Source: Aporrectodea caliginosa
Taxonomy: Eukaryota > Annelida > Clitellata > Crassiclitellata > Lumbricidae
Assembly: GCA_020284085.1 (NCBI GenBank)
Contig: JACEVL010000002.1
Location: 124,001 to 188,000, forward strand
Reading direction: 5' to 3'
Length of the DNA stretch: 64,000 nucleotides
Position numbers and translations under genes: made by a program. Shown here piece by piece: positions 46,685-58,064 of this stretch. The first letter of the stretch is position 1. Each line of letters begins with the position of its first letter. The notes beneath the pieces are model-generated. The model saw nothing but the letters and a program-made list of their open reading frames with translations. It did no database searches and had not been told where the DNA came from.

Positions 46685-47575
46685 ATGGGCAAGATATGCG
46701 ATGATGATAAAATGAGAATATAGACTTTTAGAGAACTTGGATTTGGCTACAGAAAAATCAGAGCCAAATTTCCCGATAAGAACTGGAAAATTGGCACTGT
46801 GCAGAGCATCTGTCGAAGGGTGGACAACGTGGCTCGGCGGTAAAGCGCAAATCCGGGAGTTAACGACCGAGAAATGTGCGTACGGAAGAAACTGTCGATA
46901 AAGTTGCTGAACTCATCTGCTCTCACGACGAACCCGGCACGAGTAAGAGTACGCGGCAGATTGCAGCAGAGCTGATGAAAAGCGAGAAATCGGTGCGTCG
47001 TATTGCAAAGTTTGATCTCGGTCTGACAGCATTTCGTCGTGTTCCCGCGCAGGTGATATATGATCCCACGAATCAGAAAAGATTGGAGCGCAGTAAGAAA
47101 CTGCTCAGACGGATGAATTCACGAGCGACAAAAAAGGTTTTCTTCACCGATGAAAAGATCTTTTACATCAATCCACCCATTAATAATCAAAAAACCGCGT
47201 CTGGGGAAGAAAAAAGCCGATATCCATCCAAGCCGTCTGTTGGTCGAGAGAGCCAAGTTCTCTCCCCACATCTTTGTTTTGCAGGTGTCAGCTATGAGGG
47301 AAGGGACGCTTGCATTTCATTGACAGAAGGCCAAAGTCAATGCTAAGTACTACGTGGAGAATCTTTTGCCTAAGCTTGCGATGACTGTCTTGGGAAATCA
47401 GTTCATTTTGCAGCAAGATGGAGCGCCCGCTCACGGCCAAAGCTGGCCCAAGAGGGGGGTTTTAAAAGGCAATGCGGATTCCTCGCCCAAGATCAGGGGG
47501 GGGGCCCTTTTCACAAAAAAGTGTGTCTGTTTTAAAAGTTTTATGTTTTTTCATTTTTTAGTCCTTTTTTACAAT
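46685..47575 (+). pseudogene. mariner/Tc1-type transposase pseudogene
   Basis: ATG at 46685; early codons give a helix-turn-helix-like TFRELGFGYRKIRAKFP after an in-frame stop, then 'STRQIAAELMKSEKSVRRIA' (second HTH), FFTDEKIFYINPPINN (first catalytic Asp) and 'FILQQDGAPAH' (second catalytic Asp, about 90 codons on). The frame shifts near 47200 and 47345 and the third acidic site is lost in a garbled G-rich stretch around 47450-47510. It is a dead copy. Confidence 0.85.
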
Positions 47576-48009
47576 TAAAATGATTGTTTTCAATTGAATT
47601 CAAAACATTCGAATACGGAACTAATTTAAAAACAGTTGCTGATTTCACCTCACCTTTTAAAGTAATTCAATTTCAACACCGCACAAATATTATTTTAACC
47701 ATTAAAATTCAATTAATCACGCGTATCTGTACTCTGTAGTTTGTGTCTGTAATAGTCCTGACTGTCGATAAATCTGTTGCTGACAAAGTGCTGCCTCGAC
47801 TGAAAATGCCAACAATTAAAGTAATAATTATTGTAGTATTATAATATTATAATTTAATCTTTATAGCCTTGCTTGCTGACTGCTGAGCAGACATCGCAGT
47901 TCCATTCATTAAAATAATTATCTGTAAAATCTATGCATTTCATTTTTTTTTGCAGTTTTTAATTATGTTTAAATCAATTTATAGAATTGATCTCATGGAA
48001 TTAATTTTT

Positions 48010-48310
48010 TTTTTTTTAGGAAAAACCTATGAAGCGTCAGAAATTATCGGGTGCTCAAAATTGGAGAAAAAAAAGTTAGTAGAGCCTATCAAAAATTAAA
48101 AAGGATGGCTTTCCAACTATTTCAACAAAACTGAAACTACATTAGCTGTTAGTGTACGTGCCCCGTCATCAGCTAGTAATTCGTTTGTAATAAACTAATA
48201 TTGCAAGTATTTCCTTAAATTGCTTTCAGCTTTATTGTGTTTTGATAAACTTAAACCTGACGGTGAAAACTACAAGAAGAAAAAGATTTCTGATTACTTC
48301 AACAAATGAT
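48010..48310 (+). pseudogene. hAT transposase N-terminal fragment
   Basis: MKRQKLSGAQNWRKKK near 48028, then a stretch toward 'YFNKTETTLAV'. A second related piece, 'GENYKKKKISDYFNK', lies near 48260-48309. Short basic starts of this kind precede the BED/TTF zinc finger in ZMYM-like hAT transposases. Remnant only. Confidence 0.5.
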
Positions 48311-48609
48311 TTTTTAAATAGATAATTTATTTGTTTTTTCGGTAATTCGAATGTTTCGGTAATTCTGAGTGTTTTGCTTGTTACCATGCCCAAAATTCAA
48401 AATTATCCTGCGATGAGTGTACTAATAATTTTTTTACTAAATAACAGTTGAGCGTAATGTTTTGGACGGTTCATGACTTGTGCCGTGGGGTGGACAGCGG
48501 AGTGGGGATCAGAGGAAAAATAGGCTACGCTGCAAATCATCTGGAATGACTTGCCACTTGAGACCATTCAGAAGTCTGTTCTGGGCTTTCGAAAATGTCT
48601 GCAAGCTTG

Positions 48610-48621
48610 NNNNNNNNNNNN
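48610..48621. other. Assembly gap (12 N)
   Basis: Run of N bases. It interrupts a LINE-like region, so the join may be wrong. Confidence 1.
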
Positions 48622-49141
48622 CTTCGTTCCGGTTACGTATTGCTATATCAAAAATTCGTCCTCCTTATACCTCTGAAATTAATCCTTATCCCACTATGAG
48701 CACCAAGTTGTATCGACAGCCCGCTTGCCCCACACATATTCGACTGTTTCTATTAGAATCGCGGAGGCTATGGTATGGAATAATATTCCACTATGGATCC
48801 GACAATTGACTGTTTTACAAATATTTTAGAACGAGTACGTCACTATCTGATACATCAAGGCAATTGAATGAACGCTACTCACTGCTATAATAGATGTTTA
48901 GTTAAGTTCTATTAGTTAAGCTATTCAAGTCATTGTTAAATTTCTGTCTCCGAATGTAAGCTCGCTGTCATGACATTGTGTTATTGAGACTGTTTTACTT
49001 CATTACCTGGTGGCCCTATGTCGGGATCAACCAACCCTTCAGGGTCCTCCTCTTGATAACCGGAACGTCTTTGATTGAACAAGGCCATAATTGTAAAACA
49101 TGTCATCGGTTACAGGACAAATAAATTGAATTGAATTGAAG
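48622..49141 (+). mobile_element. LINE 3' end (CR1/L2/RTE-like) with ATTGA tail
   Basis: The plus strand encodes AMVWNNIPLWIRQLTVLQIF near 48770-48830, typical of the end of a LINE reverse transcriptase. A 3' UTR follows, ending in AATAAATTGAATTGAATTGAA (to 49141), a pentamer tail used by such elements. Truncated at the 5' side by the assembly gap. Confidence 0.75.
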
Positions 49142-49624
49142 TCTGTTAGACAGACGGTTACGGAAATAAGCTATGAATGGTTTCTGTCGGTTCCACGCCA
49201 ATCGTCTTTTGGTTACTGAATTAGCTATTAGTCAAGAGTGGTACAACTGTACATGATTAGTTTGTTGATCGTTGTATTTGTGTCATACGTACTACGTAGC
49301 TGTTGCATGTTAAAAATAATGTTTTCAGGTTAGCACGATAGTAGAGATCATAGCATGCGGTCTGAGTCGAGGAATGAATAATCGTATCCAACCCCATTGA
49401 GTTTACCTCTTACCGATCAGCATGTGATTCACTTCTTTTCTACCTGCTAACATTCTGCTATTGTCACCACAACGAGTGAATACAGGCGGTTGAAGAATTA
49501 GTTCGCCGTTACACTGTGCATACTAAGGAGATGAAAAATAAATACGATAAATTGTATAATTTTATTATGATCTGAGAATACAAATTGTGTTAAGGAACCA
49601 TAAACATTCTTCAACAATTGCCTA

Positions 49625-49795
49625 TGTTGAGCTGGGATCGCCTTTATAGGGAACTGCGGCTCGAACTCCAGTTTGTCTCTTTCAGTCTGTATTATTCAAC
49701 AGTAACTCCATTGGTTCAGTTCGGGAACGCCACTGATTAGTTTTTTCTTGAAGTGACGTTTTATAAATATCAGATTACAATTACAATTGAATTGT
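49625..49795 (+). mobile_element. SINE (body and 3' end)
   Basis: GCTGGGATCGCC...CTCGAACTCC, then CGGGAACGCCACTGATTAG, GAAGTGACGTTTTATAAATA and tail CAGATTACAATTACAATTG. The same body and tail lie at 62855-63025. Confidence 0.7.
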
Positions 49796-49867
49796 ATCGT
49801 ATCGTAACCTATCACATCCCATCATATCAAATCACATCATATCTTATCACATAGTATCATATCATTG

Positions 49868-50072
49868 AGGGGCACGCTGGTGTAGGGGTATGTTCGGTGC
49901 CTTGCAGCCGGAGGGTTGCGGGTTCGAGATCCACCTCAAGCCGCCGCGTATGGACCCTGGCAAGTCCTTCACTCGCAGTTGCTCATGCGCTTCGGCGTGA
50001 AACTCCGATTCAGTGTCCGCGCTGTAGTCGGGAGCACCTCTGAGTATAAATCTTGAAGGGGCGCTATAACAA
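49868..50072 (+). mobile_element. tRNA-derived SINE
   Basis: A-box-like GCTGGTGTAGGGGTA and B box GGGTTCGAGATCC (49919-49931), body with 'CTGTAGTCGGGAGCACCTCTGA', and 3' core CTTGAAGGGGCGCTATAACAAG. It is followed by a CGTAT pentamer tract (50099-50150), perhaps its expanded tail. Confidence 0.8.
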
Positions 50073-50337
50073 GTGCTCATACATACAAACCATAAATTAT
50101 CGTATCGTATCGTGTCGTGTCGTATCGCTACGCTACGTTACGTTGTAAACCCTCTTATGTTATGCTATGTTGTAAGTTTTGTTATGTTACGTTATGTTAT
50201 GCCGTGCCATGTTATGCTTATGTTGTATTGCACTGCACTGCATTACATTACATTATGTCATATTTATATATCTATATATTTTTAGTGTGCATATTAAACT
50301 TAATTATTAAACCGAGTTTACTAAATTTTAATATTAG

Positions 50338-50521
50338 GTCTACAGGTCTCAATGGAGCCATTGTTCGGTCCAATAGCTGGAGGAACGAACATCACGATTA
50401 TTGGTTCAGCAACATTTGATTATATATCGAAATACATTGGCTTAAATATCACGGGCGTTAGAATTGTTTACATCGGAAAGGACTTGTCTTCAACTCCCTT
50501 GTTGCTTAACCCTAATCGCAG
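50338..50521 (+). CDS. IPT-domain receptor, exon n-5
   Basis: First of six exons seen of a plus-strand membrane protein. The 3' splice site is AATATTAG (start 50338) or ACAG (start 50346). The donor GTTAGA begins at 50522, and the exon ends in phase 2, which the next exon completes. The peptide, MEPLFGPIAGGTNITIIGS, is the canonical opening of an IPT/TIG domain (P-x-x-GPxxGGTxITIxG) as in plexins and Met. 'NITGVRIVYIGKDL' follows. Earlier exons must lie upstream or beyond what I can recognise. Confidence 0.82.
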
Positions 50522-50721
50522 GTTAGAGGAATACCTTCTCTTATGCTTAGGCTATAACATAGTTTATGATTTATTTCACACAGTGCTGGAGACAAATAGA
50601 GAAAAACAAGTAAACAAACTTTCAATGCATTCTAATATTGTGACTAATTTCCATGTTGTCTTAATTCTTAAGTGAAAATTACATGTATACTCGTACCTGC
50701 AACTATGCAGAGTTGTCTTAA

Positions 50722-51220
50722 CCCTTTCGCTGCCAGGTATTTTTGCGGTTTCCGGTACCCCCTGTGCCAGGCATGGAAGCGTATTATTAGCGTGATAGAA
50801 TGTCTATATATTGTAACTTCCAGTCTTCACAATGTTAATATTTCTTGTGCACAACACTAATAACATATTTACATTCTGCATTCTATGGATGTAGAATACT
50901 GTTTACTTCCAAAACTAGTTTATGATCATTGTCTCTCAAATATTGAGCCGCATACAGATTAGTCTGAATAACAAAGTGGCGAATCAAGTCCGTGTCAATA
51001 TACGTCATAAAGTAATCCAATGGCGTAAAGTCAACTGTATCAATCAAAACACCCGTCTTAGCAGAAAAGACAGGTGCAACCGGTGCATTGGCACAATTAC
51101 TTTTCCACTGCAAGCTTGTCAACAAGTCAGTCTAACAATAACAATTTATCAACTCACTGGAAAAACCCAACGTCATCCCTACACAGCACAGCCAGGCCGA
51201 AAATACCGCGGGAAAAAAAA
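50722..51220 (-). pseudogene. piggyBac transposase fragment with one element end
   Basis: TTAA at 50718-50721 is followed by CCCTTTCGCTGCCAGG, a piggyBac-type terminus. The minus strand encodes LTSLQWKSN, 'DYFMTYIDTDLIRHFVIQTNL' and YAAQYLRDN, the start of the DDE_Tnp_1_7 (piggyBac) domain with its 'QTNLYA' motif. The DDD catalytic part is missing. The other end is not clear (related words GCCAGGCCGAAAATACCGCGG near 51193). It sits in an intron of the IPT receptor. Confidence 0.75.
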
Positions 51221-51419
51221 TTTTCTAGCCCAAAGTAGCCTACAGGCATCACATGTGTTCCTGCAGTGCCATCCACACGACTTCAGTACTATACCCGCAG
51301 TAGGGTGTCCCAAAACGACAGAAACTTTTCAAATGTTTATATATCTTGATGGCCAACCTCTAGAAAGTTTCTATAGGACTAGTTATTATATTGTGCGAAG
51401 TTACAGCTAATTAGATTAA

Positions 51420-52620
51420 CATTTAGGCGTGGCTCAAGCGACTCTAAGTTAAGCATTGTATAGCTGAGCCATACACAATAATTTATCATTGAGAAATTTT
51501 ATCCCAGAGTATCTCAGGAACTAAAAGCAATCGAGAAGTGATTTTTGTGTCTTTGACAGGGTTTTCCAGGGAGAAGTCAAATATGCTATTTCTAACATTG
51601 TAGGATGATCGGATGACCTCATTTTCAAGGTCATTTGACATCTATTGTCATAATATTTCGTTTCGGTGAAGGCTAAAAAGAGATGTCAGTCCAAGATAGG
51701 CCCACTGGGCTCAAGGAAATAAAATAGAGTTATAAACAACCTGGTATGACCATCGTATGACCATCGCATGACTTTGTAGTTCAAGGTCACTCGACCTGTT
51801 ATGGTTAACTTTGGCCTCACTGGAACTACAAGTTATGTAAAAAAAAAATTCCTGACGTATATGATTTTTTTTAGAGTCTTGGATTCCAAAGAAGCATACT
51901 CAACAGAGTTATGGTGAACATCATATGGTCAGTGCATGACTGTAGTTCAGGGTCCATTGAAATGTTTAACCTTTGGTTCTCCGCAGTGCTTAAAGTGTAA
52001 AAAAAGTGCCTGGATGCCACTTACATTTCCCTCCCCTCCTCCCACCTATCCCCTTTTCCACCCTCTCTCCCCAACTTTCCCTCCTTACTGCCATCCCTTC
52101 CCCGGCCCTCTCCTCAACCCCTCTCCCTCACATCAGAGGTGCAAATATAAAATATTTCTGGGGTGCTCATATTGCAAGCGCCGAAGGCGCGAAGCCGCGA
52201 GTCCTTAAGGCACGAAGCCTACATATAGGCCTAACGACTATGGAGTCTGAGGGAGCGTCGTAAGTTGCCTAAGCGGGGTCGGGGCGGAGCCCCAGAAGCC
52301 AGCGCACTTTGTAGCAGTTGATATCAAATGGAACACATTTTAGGCCTTTATTTTCCAGCTGTTTCTGAACGATCAATTCATGAAAACTTCAAGGTTTTCA
52401 GATTCCCAGACAGCACAACAAGTTCAGAGTTTTATTTTAAAAGAAACAGATTTTGTGTTTTCCTCTCTCCTTTCGGCTCTTTCAGAAGTGCCTAGTTAAT
52501 TTTTGCAGTCAGAATCCATTTCAAAAATAATTGTTTTCGGTTTTAATAAATTGGCGAAGCATTTTGTCCAGTGGTAGGCCTATAGCCTATCGATGCTGCT
52601 ACCATAATTGTTAGCAGATA
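51420..52620. other. Intron sequence with a pyrimidine-rich tract; no gene
   Basis: 52020-52135 is strikingly C/T-rich (long CCCTCC runs). 52170-52310 contains GCGCCGAAGGCGCGAAG and GGGGCGGAGCCCC, small GC-rich palindromic words common in transposon fragments. No open frame with recognisable content. Confidence 0.45.
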
Positions 52621-52628
52621 TTCTCAGT

Positions 52629-53619
52629 CAGGGCCGGATTTAGGTTGGTGGGGGCCCTGAGGCAAACACTAAGCCAAACAGCATGGAATACTTTTTTATA
52701 ATTAACTATTAACTAATAACTAATGTACTGTAGTCTGTAGGTAAGTTACATCTTTAACTGTACTACAGAGTACAGACAGACTCACTTGAAGTCACTTCAC
52801 TCACAGAGTCACAGTCACAGTAATGACAGTAATCACAGTATGATCAACTTATTGACACTTTTCTTGCTTTGCTATTAGCGAAGTCTTTAATGATGTCACG
52901 AAAGTCAATGCTATATACCAGCATCCATTACAATGTCCACACCTTTTGCTGTCACAGTACCATCACTACAATTTACCTCAGGCACAGGGTCAGACTCAAT
53001 CTTCGCTAGTAAGGACTCTAAGGATGAAGACGGTTTATCGTCTGCTTCAGAAGATTCTCCGACAGTTGCCACGCTAGAAGTTCTCGTCAAAAAATCAAAA
53101 ATGTTTCCAGATTTTTTGGCATCTTCCTGTTGTTTTAAATGTTTCTCATTTGATAATTTTCTCTTCTTAGCACCACTACCATACTGTCGCGGTGTTTTGT
53201 GCCGGTCTCCTGGTCTGCTCATGATGACCTCTTAATAAATTTAAATAGAAAAATTATTATAAGTGACTTACGGATTTCAGGATAACAATCATAACATCAT
53301 AATTATTAATTTATTATATTTCTTGTCTGTTTTGAAATTTATCTTATTTTACAATTTCAACGTGACAATGTCTGCCGTTTTGCCGGAAATCAACATCAGA
53401 CTCAGTTTATAATATATTTATATAGCGCTTACATTTTTATATCGCGACGCTGACAATTAGTTACAAGTAATATGACTAATATCTACTATTTTTAGTTTTG
53501 TAGGTCTATTTACAATATTTATTACATTTATTTCTATTTATCTATTTTTTGGTGTTTGGTGGAATTGGTGGGGGCCCTGAGGCAGCTGCCTCATTTGCCC
53601 CATAGTAAATCCGGCCCTG
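52629..53619 (-). mobile_element. hAT non-autonomous element (991 bp)
   Basis: Perfect 14-base terminal repeats CAGGGCCGGATTTA, exact 8-base duplication TTCTCAGT (52621-52628 and 53620-53627). A 20-base word TTGGTGGGGGCCCTGAGGCA is repeated directly near both ends (52645 and 53565). It carries the first coding exon of the parent transposase on the minus strand. Confidence 0.95.
52911..53222 (-). pseudogene. hAT transposase N-terminal exon inside the non-autonomous element
   Basis: 103 codons from MSRPGDRHKTPRQYGSGAKK, followed by RKLSNEKHLKQQ and NIFDFLT, the usual basic start of ZMYM-like hAT transposases before their zinc finger. The zinc finger and catalytic domain are absent, so the element is an internal-deletion derivative. 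The frame itself is intact. Confidence 0.75.
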
Positions 53620-54654
53620 TTCTCAGTAGGCCTATAGGCTTTGCAATCCTGTGGCAGACATAGTCTTCCTCTGCAGGTGACTTCCTGTGTGACGAAAAGT
53701 CTTGAAAATGCTCCTTCAGCAGAACAAGCTGTGACATGGTATATTTAGCGAAAGGGCATCGTCATGCAGAGCTGGCGGAATTTTGTATAACGAAACAATT
53801 CACTTAATTCCAATCGACAATTTTCAGTGGATCGATCAGAACGCAACCCTGTAGGCTAGGGGCCTAACCGTGAAACTTTATCTCTTTATCTTTATATGTT
53901 ATTTCTCAACTCCTATTACTTCCTTCTGTTCTTTTTTTGCCTTTGTTTTTCTTTGTACACCTACAGCGTTTGTCTGTTGTTATCTGAATAAACGAATATA
54001 TGATCATGAAGTTTAGTTGTCTCTCAACAGTTTGTGGGTCTTGCTGGTGAAGTACGCCAAACTGGGACCGTAGGGTTTTATAAGTCTATATGAAATCGTA
54101 TCGTATTGCATATTAATGCGTTATATTGAAGTCATTTAACGTGATAAGTTGATTCAGTTATGCAACAGTCAAGACAAGACTCACCGTGGATGCGAGTCAT
54201 AGACATCCATTGCACACATACTTATGTCAGGAATGAGTTGGAGAAACAAGTTACACTTGCACGGTAGAACACATTAAGAAAATCAAAATGACAATACGAA
54301 ATTTGAATGGAATCTTTAAAATTCGATGCTGTTGATAATAACGCAGAGGAATTACACTGTTGCATGGACGGCGTCCAGGCTGTGCTGGCCCAATAAGTGG
54401 CAGGACGGCGTTCAGCCTTGAAAAGAAGTGCCTGTACGCCGTCCATGACCGTCCATTCACACTTTAAGCCCTGGTTCTCCGAAACTACAAGTGCTAGACT
54501 AGTTTTCTTGATGTCCAATATTTTTTATGATTTTAAGGGCCGCCAAAAAACGGTACACTCAACATTATAGGTTTCGATCGCTTTCCTCATTCTGCAGCTT
54601 TTCTCCAACCTGTCCTCTCTTTGGACCAGCATGATCTCTTTGTCCCGCGAAAAA

Positions 54655-54870
54655 TGAAGAATGAAGGTCATTTCTCACCATTGGGCCTGCCATGTGGAAT
54701 TCCATCCCTCCTCTTTACGCGTTTCCATTCCTTCTAGATCTTTTCCTACTTCTCTCTTTCTTCAAAACCTATTACTTCTCTCGGGGTACTCGCACTGGGA
54801 GCACTATTGAATAGTCACTGCTGTGAACTGCGCTATGTAAGTTACTAATTACATTCCACTATATCTGAGC
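54655..54870 (+). mobile_element. LINE 3' fragment
   Basis: The plus strand reads GPAMWNSIPPLY near 54685-54720, the end motif of CR1/L2-like reverse transcriptases, followed by FFKTYYFSRGT and a short 3' UTR ending TACTAATTACATTCCA. In a receptor intron. Confidence 0.55.
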
Positions 54871-55349
54871 TTCAAGGTCACTTGACGACCCGGCGTTTGT
54901 TGCCCTTCGTTTCTCGGGAACTGCAAGCAGTAGAATTGTGATTGTGGTTTTTCTTCAGTTAAGGCATTAAAGCACTTCCCTAAACATGAGATTTGTTATT
55001 GTACTTTGTGATTCACAGAAAATTGTTACGGGAAACTATCTACGACTTTCCAAGGTCATATGAACTGTTACAGGGTTGTAAACATTAATGTTTCAGTTGA
55101 CCCTTGTTGTAATACAAAGGCAGCGCGATTGCTGCAGTACAAAAATATAGGCCTACTAATGTAATATGGTAAGATTTTACCATACCATTTCACCTGATTT
55201 GATGCAGTAATTTATTATAATTCCTTTTATGCCATATAAAATCTTATCTAAATTTATGTGATGGGATATTCTATCATTTTATGAACACAGCGAAATGCTT
55301 TGCTTTCTGTGCAACACAAATAAAATCTAAAAGTTTGTTTTAACTCCAG

Positions 55350-55526
55350 TTCAACATTCGAAGTTGTAGCAGTAACTCCAAGCACAACAGAAGAATCAAT
55401 CGGACAGCCTCTGCCTATAATTATTGAATTCTCGCCAACTCCGTTCAACATGACATTCAACAAAGAGTTCATTTATCTGCCTAACCCAGAAATAACAGTC
55501 ATCTATCCAAACCATTTCATTGTTGA
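55350..55526 (+). CDS. IPT-domain receptor, exon n-4
   Basis: 177 bases from 3' splice site GTTTTAACTCCAG to donor GTATGT. The first base completes the Ser codon begun in the previous exon (AG+T), and it ends in phase 2. The peptide FEVVAVTPSTTEESIGQPLP and 'NPEITVIYPNHFIV' covers the end of one IPT domain and the linker into the next, with 'P-x-H-x-I-V' directly before the GGT opening of the next exon. The phase match on both sides is strong evidence. Confidence 0.85.
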
Positions 55527-55743
55527 GTATGTATTAATTTGTCGTGATAATAAGTTATACAGGTTCTGACTGTGTCTGAGCCTTTAAACCGATTGATCTT
55601 GTCAAACAGAACTTTATGTAAACGTCGCCTAATGAGAGACTTCTTTTGATATTGCAAAGCACCTGCTTTTAAGCATCCACCAAGGTCCCTGTAGAGTGGC
55701 CCAGCCACTTAACAGCGTCACAATATGCCCAGCGTCACAAATG

Positions 55744-55746
55744 TGG

Positions 55747-55777
<31 letters not shown>

Positions 55778-55778
55778 A
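55744..55778. repeat. (GAT)n microsatellite
   Basis: Uninterrupted GAT triplets, in a receptor intron. Confidence 0.95.
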
Positions 55779-56162
55779 ATAATGATGGATGATTAAATGA
55801 TGAATACAACTGTTACAAAAATGTCAATGGTTTTGATACTGATGAGCATTGAATGTTAAATGCAATAAAGACGTTTATTGCTTCTATGAGAGAATGTTGG
55901 TCACTGACCACTTTTGTATTATTGTCACAACGCTGGCAGGTGCAGTGAAGATCAGCAAGGTTAATGCTCGACTGGCACACAACTCCCCTTGTTGTCCTAT
56001 CAGCCCTCATTTTTGGGTCGGTCAATAAATAACAACGAAGGTTAAATTGTTCTCTTTTTGGAATGATGTGGTCGTGTTTTCTCCTTAAAACTCTTCTTCA
56101 TACTTTTGATGAATGTCTAGTGATGAATGCAAATAAGGGCATTACTCCACTTTTCGCTACAG

Positions 56163-56313
56163 TGGTGGTACCCTGTTGGACGTACATGGGCAAAGTCTGT
56201 CATCCGTAGCTAAACCAATCATCCAGCTGACGGTCGTCATAACTCGATCAGCTGAAAACAGCTCAACGTCAACTACATCAACCACAACTACATCAACCAT
56301 GTCGACGTCAAGG
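56163..56313 (+). CDS. IPT-domain receptor, exon n-3
   Basis: 151 bases, 3' splice site TTTTCGCTACAG, donor GTAATC. The first T completes Asp (GA+T), giving ...IVDGGTLLDVHGQSLSSVA: the start of a second IPT/TIG domain as in plexins (GGTLLxVxGxxL..VAxP). It then turns into a Ser/Thr run (STSTTSTTTTSTMSTS) and ends in phase 0. Such a Thr-rich insert after only one IPT strand set is unusual. The exon lacks an ATG at its start and is easily missed. Confidence 0.82.
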
Positions 56314-56564
56314 GTAATCACCGCATCAGAAAACAAATTCGCATGACAGCAATATTCTTTCAGATATTTACTCTCACTCATGTAATTCAACCGATGTCAG
56401 TTACACATTTACACTGCAACAAATAAGCAATAAAATCCATTCAATTTGATTGCATGAAGGTTCAAATATACGGTTGGGCATTACATTGTAACGCAAATGG
56501 GTAAACGTGTAGTTTAGCGTCGCTAATTATTCGCCCATTGTAGCAATATTATTTTTTTATCAAT

Positions 56565-56830
56565 ATAACTTCTAGCCTACCTTTGCAAGAATCCTTTTCA
56601 TCGACCCAGCTTCTATTTAGGCAAGAATTTGTTTAATCAATCCAGCTTCTATTTAAGTAGGAATTATTTTCATCAATACAACATATTAAATTAAGTATTT
56701 TTTCATCAATCCAGCTTGTATTTCAGCAAGTTTTATAATCAATCTCACTTCTATTTAAGCAAAAATTATTTTCATCAATGCAACTTCTATTTAGGAAGAA
56801 TTCTTTTCGTCAATCCAACTTGTATTCGAC
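56565..56830. repeat. Tandem repeat, ~42-bp unit, six to seven copies
   Basis: Unit TCATCAATCCAGCTTCTATT followed by TAAGCAAGAATTATTT with many substitutions. It fills part of the 0.7-kb intron between two receptor exons. Confidence 0.85.
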
Positions 56831-57033
56831 CAACGCTGAAACCCATGCATGCGAGTGGCGAGTAATTTACGAAGCTAAACTACACGTTTACCCGAAAATG
56901 AATTTTAAGAAGAGAATCCGTCATAAAATAACCTGCTTTCAGGCGTCCAAACTACTTAGAATTATTTTTATCAATCTTGCCTGCTTCACAGAATTACCAA
57001 CTATGATATCATATTTTAACATTTTCATTTCAG

Positions 57034-57432
57034 GTTTGTACAGTTCCAATAGGGAATGATACTTATATGCAGTGTCCAATGCCTCCTTTGAATCTCCCAA
57101 ATGATTTTCTCGAGAACTTAAACTCAATATACAACACCAGCACAAGCAGAACACGGCGAAGTAGAAATCTAATAAATCAACCTAATACAAACTCTCATAG
57201 TGTTCTCTCTCGCCTGAAACGCGATACTAACGTCCTAACAGTGCGTGGACGAAATGGTGTCGATCGAGCCGACATTTATCTTGGATTCATTCTGGACGGA
57301 TACAATGAATACGAGAACATCAATGACGCTCTTCCAGACACAAAGTTCATCTTCTACTTGGCTCCTGAAATAAATAAATCCAATGAAGTAATTGAATTCG
57401 ATCCGACAGAAGATGAACTGATATACGTGAAG
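57034..57432 (+). CDS. IPT-domain receptor, exon n-2 (processing-site exon)
   Basis: 399 bases (133 codons), 3' splice site TTTTCATTTCAG, donor GTGGGT, phase 0 both sides. It starts VCTVPIGNDTYMQCPMPPL, the Cys-containing end of an IPT domain. It has two dibasic processing sites, RTRR (about residue 45) and SRLKRD (about residue 64), matching the furin consensus R-x-K/R-R. Then 'GRNGVDRADIYLGFILDGY', resembling the later part of plexin IPT domains ('..YLGFxLDGx'), and 'EDELIYVK'. Cleavage would split the ectodomain in two, as in plexin-B type receptors; this is inference. Confidence 0.85.
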
Positions 57433-57890
57433 GTGGGTTGCGTTGTTAGTTACCATTCTTTAAAATTAAATAATGTCTTCATGGATTTAAACGTGGGGAT
57501 GCCACACGAGTCAACAGAGACAGTTTAGTCTGAAATGGTTTGGCAGAGGACCTTTATGAATTTTGTCGATCGCATGTGTTTGCAAGGCGTTTGCTGGATT
57601 CAGCGTTTCGATTGTGTAAAGTCAATAAATGTTGATGCTGTTTTATTGAACTTTTCTTTCTACTAAATAAGAAGTCAAAAATTAAAAAGTCAGATTCTTG
57701 TTATGAAGTGCTTTACGACATTTATGTGGAAAATCGAAAGTAACAGAACTTAGAAAAATGGTCTGACAATGGACTTCCGGCGTCTACTTATGATTACTAC
57801 ACGAATATCCATAGTAATTTAATAAAAAGTAATTATATGGGATTTAATATATTTGTTGCATGTATACAAAACGTGATATTATTTTGTTAG

Positions 57891-58064
57891 GGAGGACATA
57901 TGTCGCGTGGCTGTCGCCTAGAAGATTATCTGGTTCACATTGGCAATCAGATTTGCATTAACGGCAATCTAACGGACAACAAGTTGAGCTGTCGACCACC
58001 AAAAGAAAAGCCATCGTCAACAATGAACGATTCTTTGCATTGTGGTCAACATCTGAGCATAACG
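57891..58064 (+). CDS. IPT-domain receptor, exon n-1
   Basis: 174 bases (58 codons), 3' splice site TATTTTGTTAG, donor GTATGT, phase 0 both sides. The peptide GGHMSRGCRLEDYLVHIGNQ, then a Cys-rich 'CINGNLTDNKLSC' and 'HCGQHLSIT', looks like another IPT-like or stalk segment with four or five Cys and one N-glycosylation site. Confidence 0.8.

Noticed and set aside
48480..48809. A 109-codon plus-strand frame spanning the N gap
   Set aside because: It runs through unknown bases and is in a different frame from the recognisable LINE end; the gap makes it meaningless.
54222..54518. Minus-strand open frame of 98 codons
   Set aside because: No domain, and the region contains inverted words (TGGACGGCG) that look like a mobile fragment; codon content not convincing.
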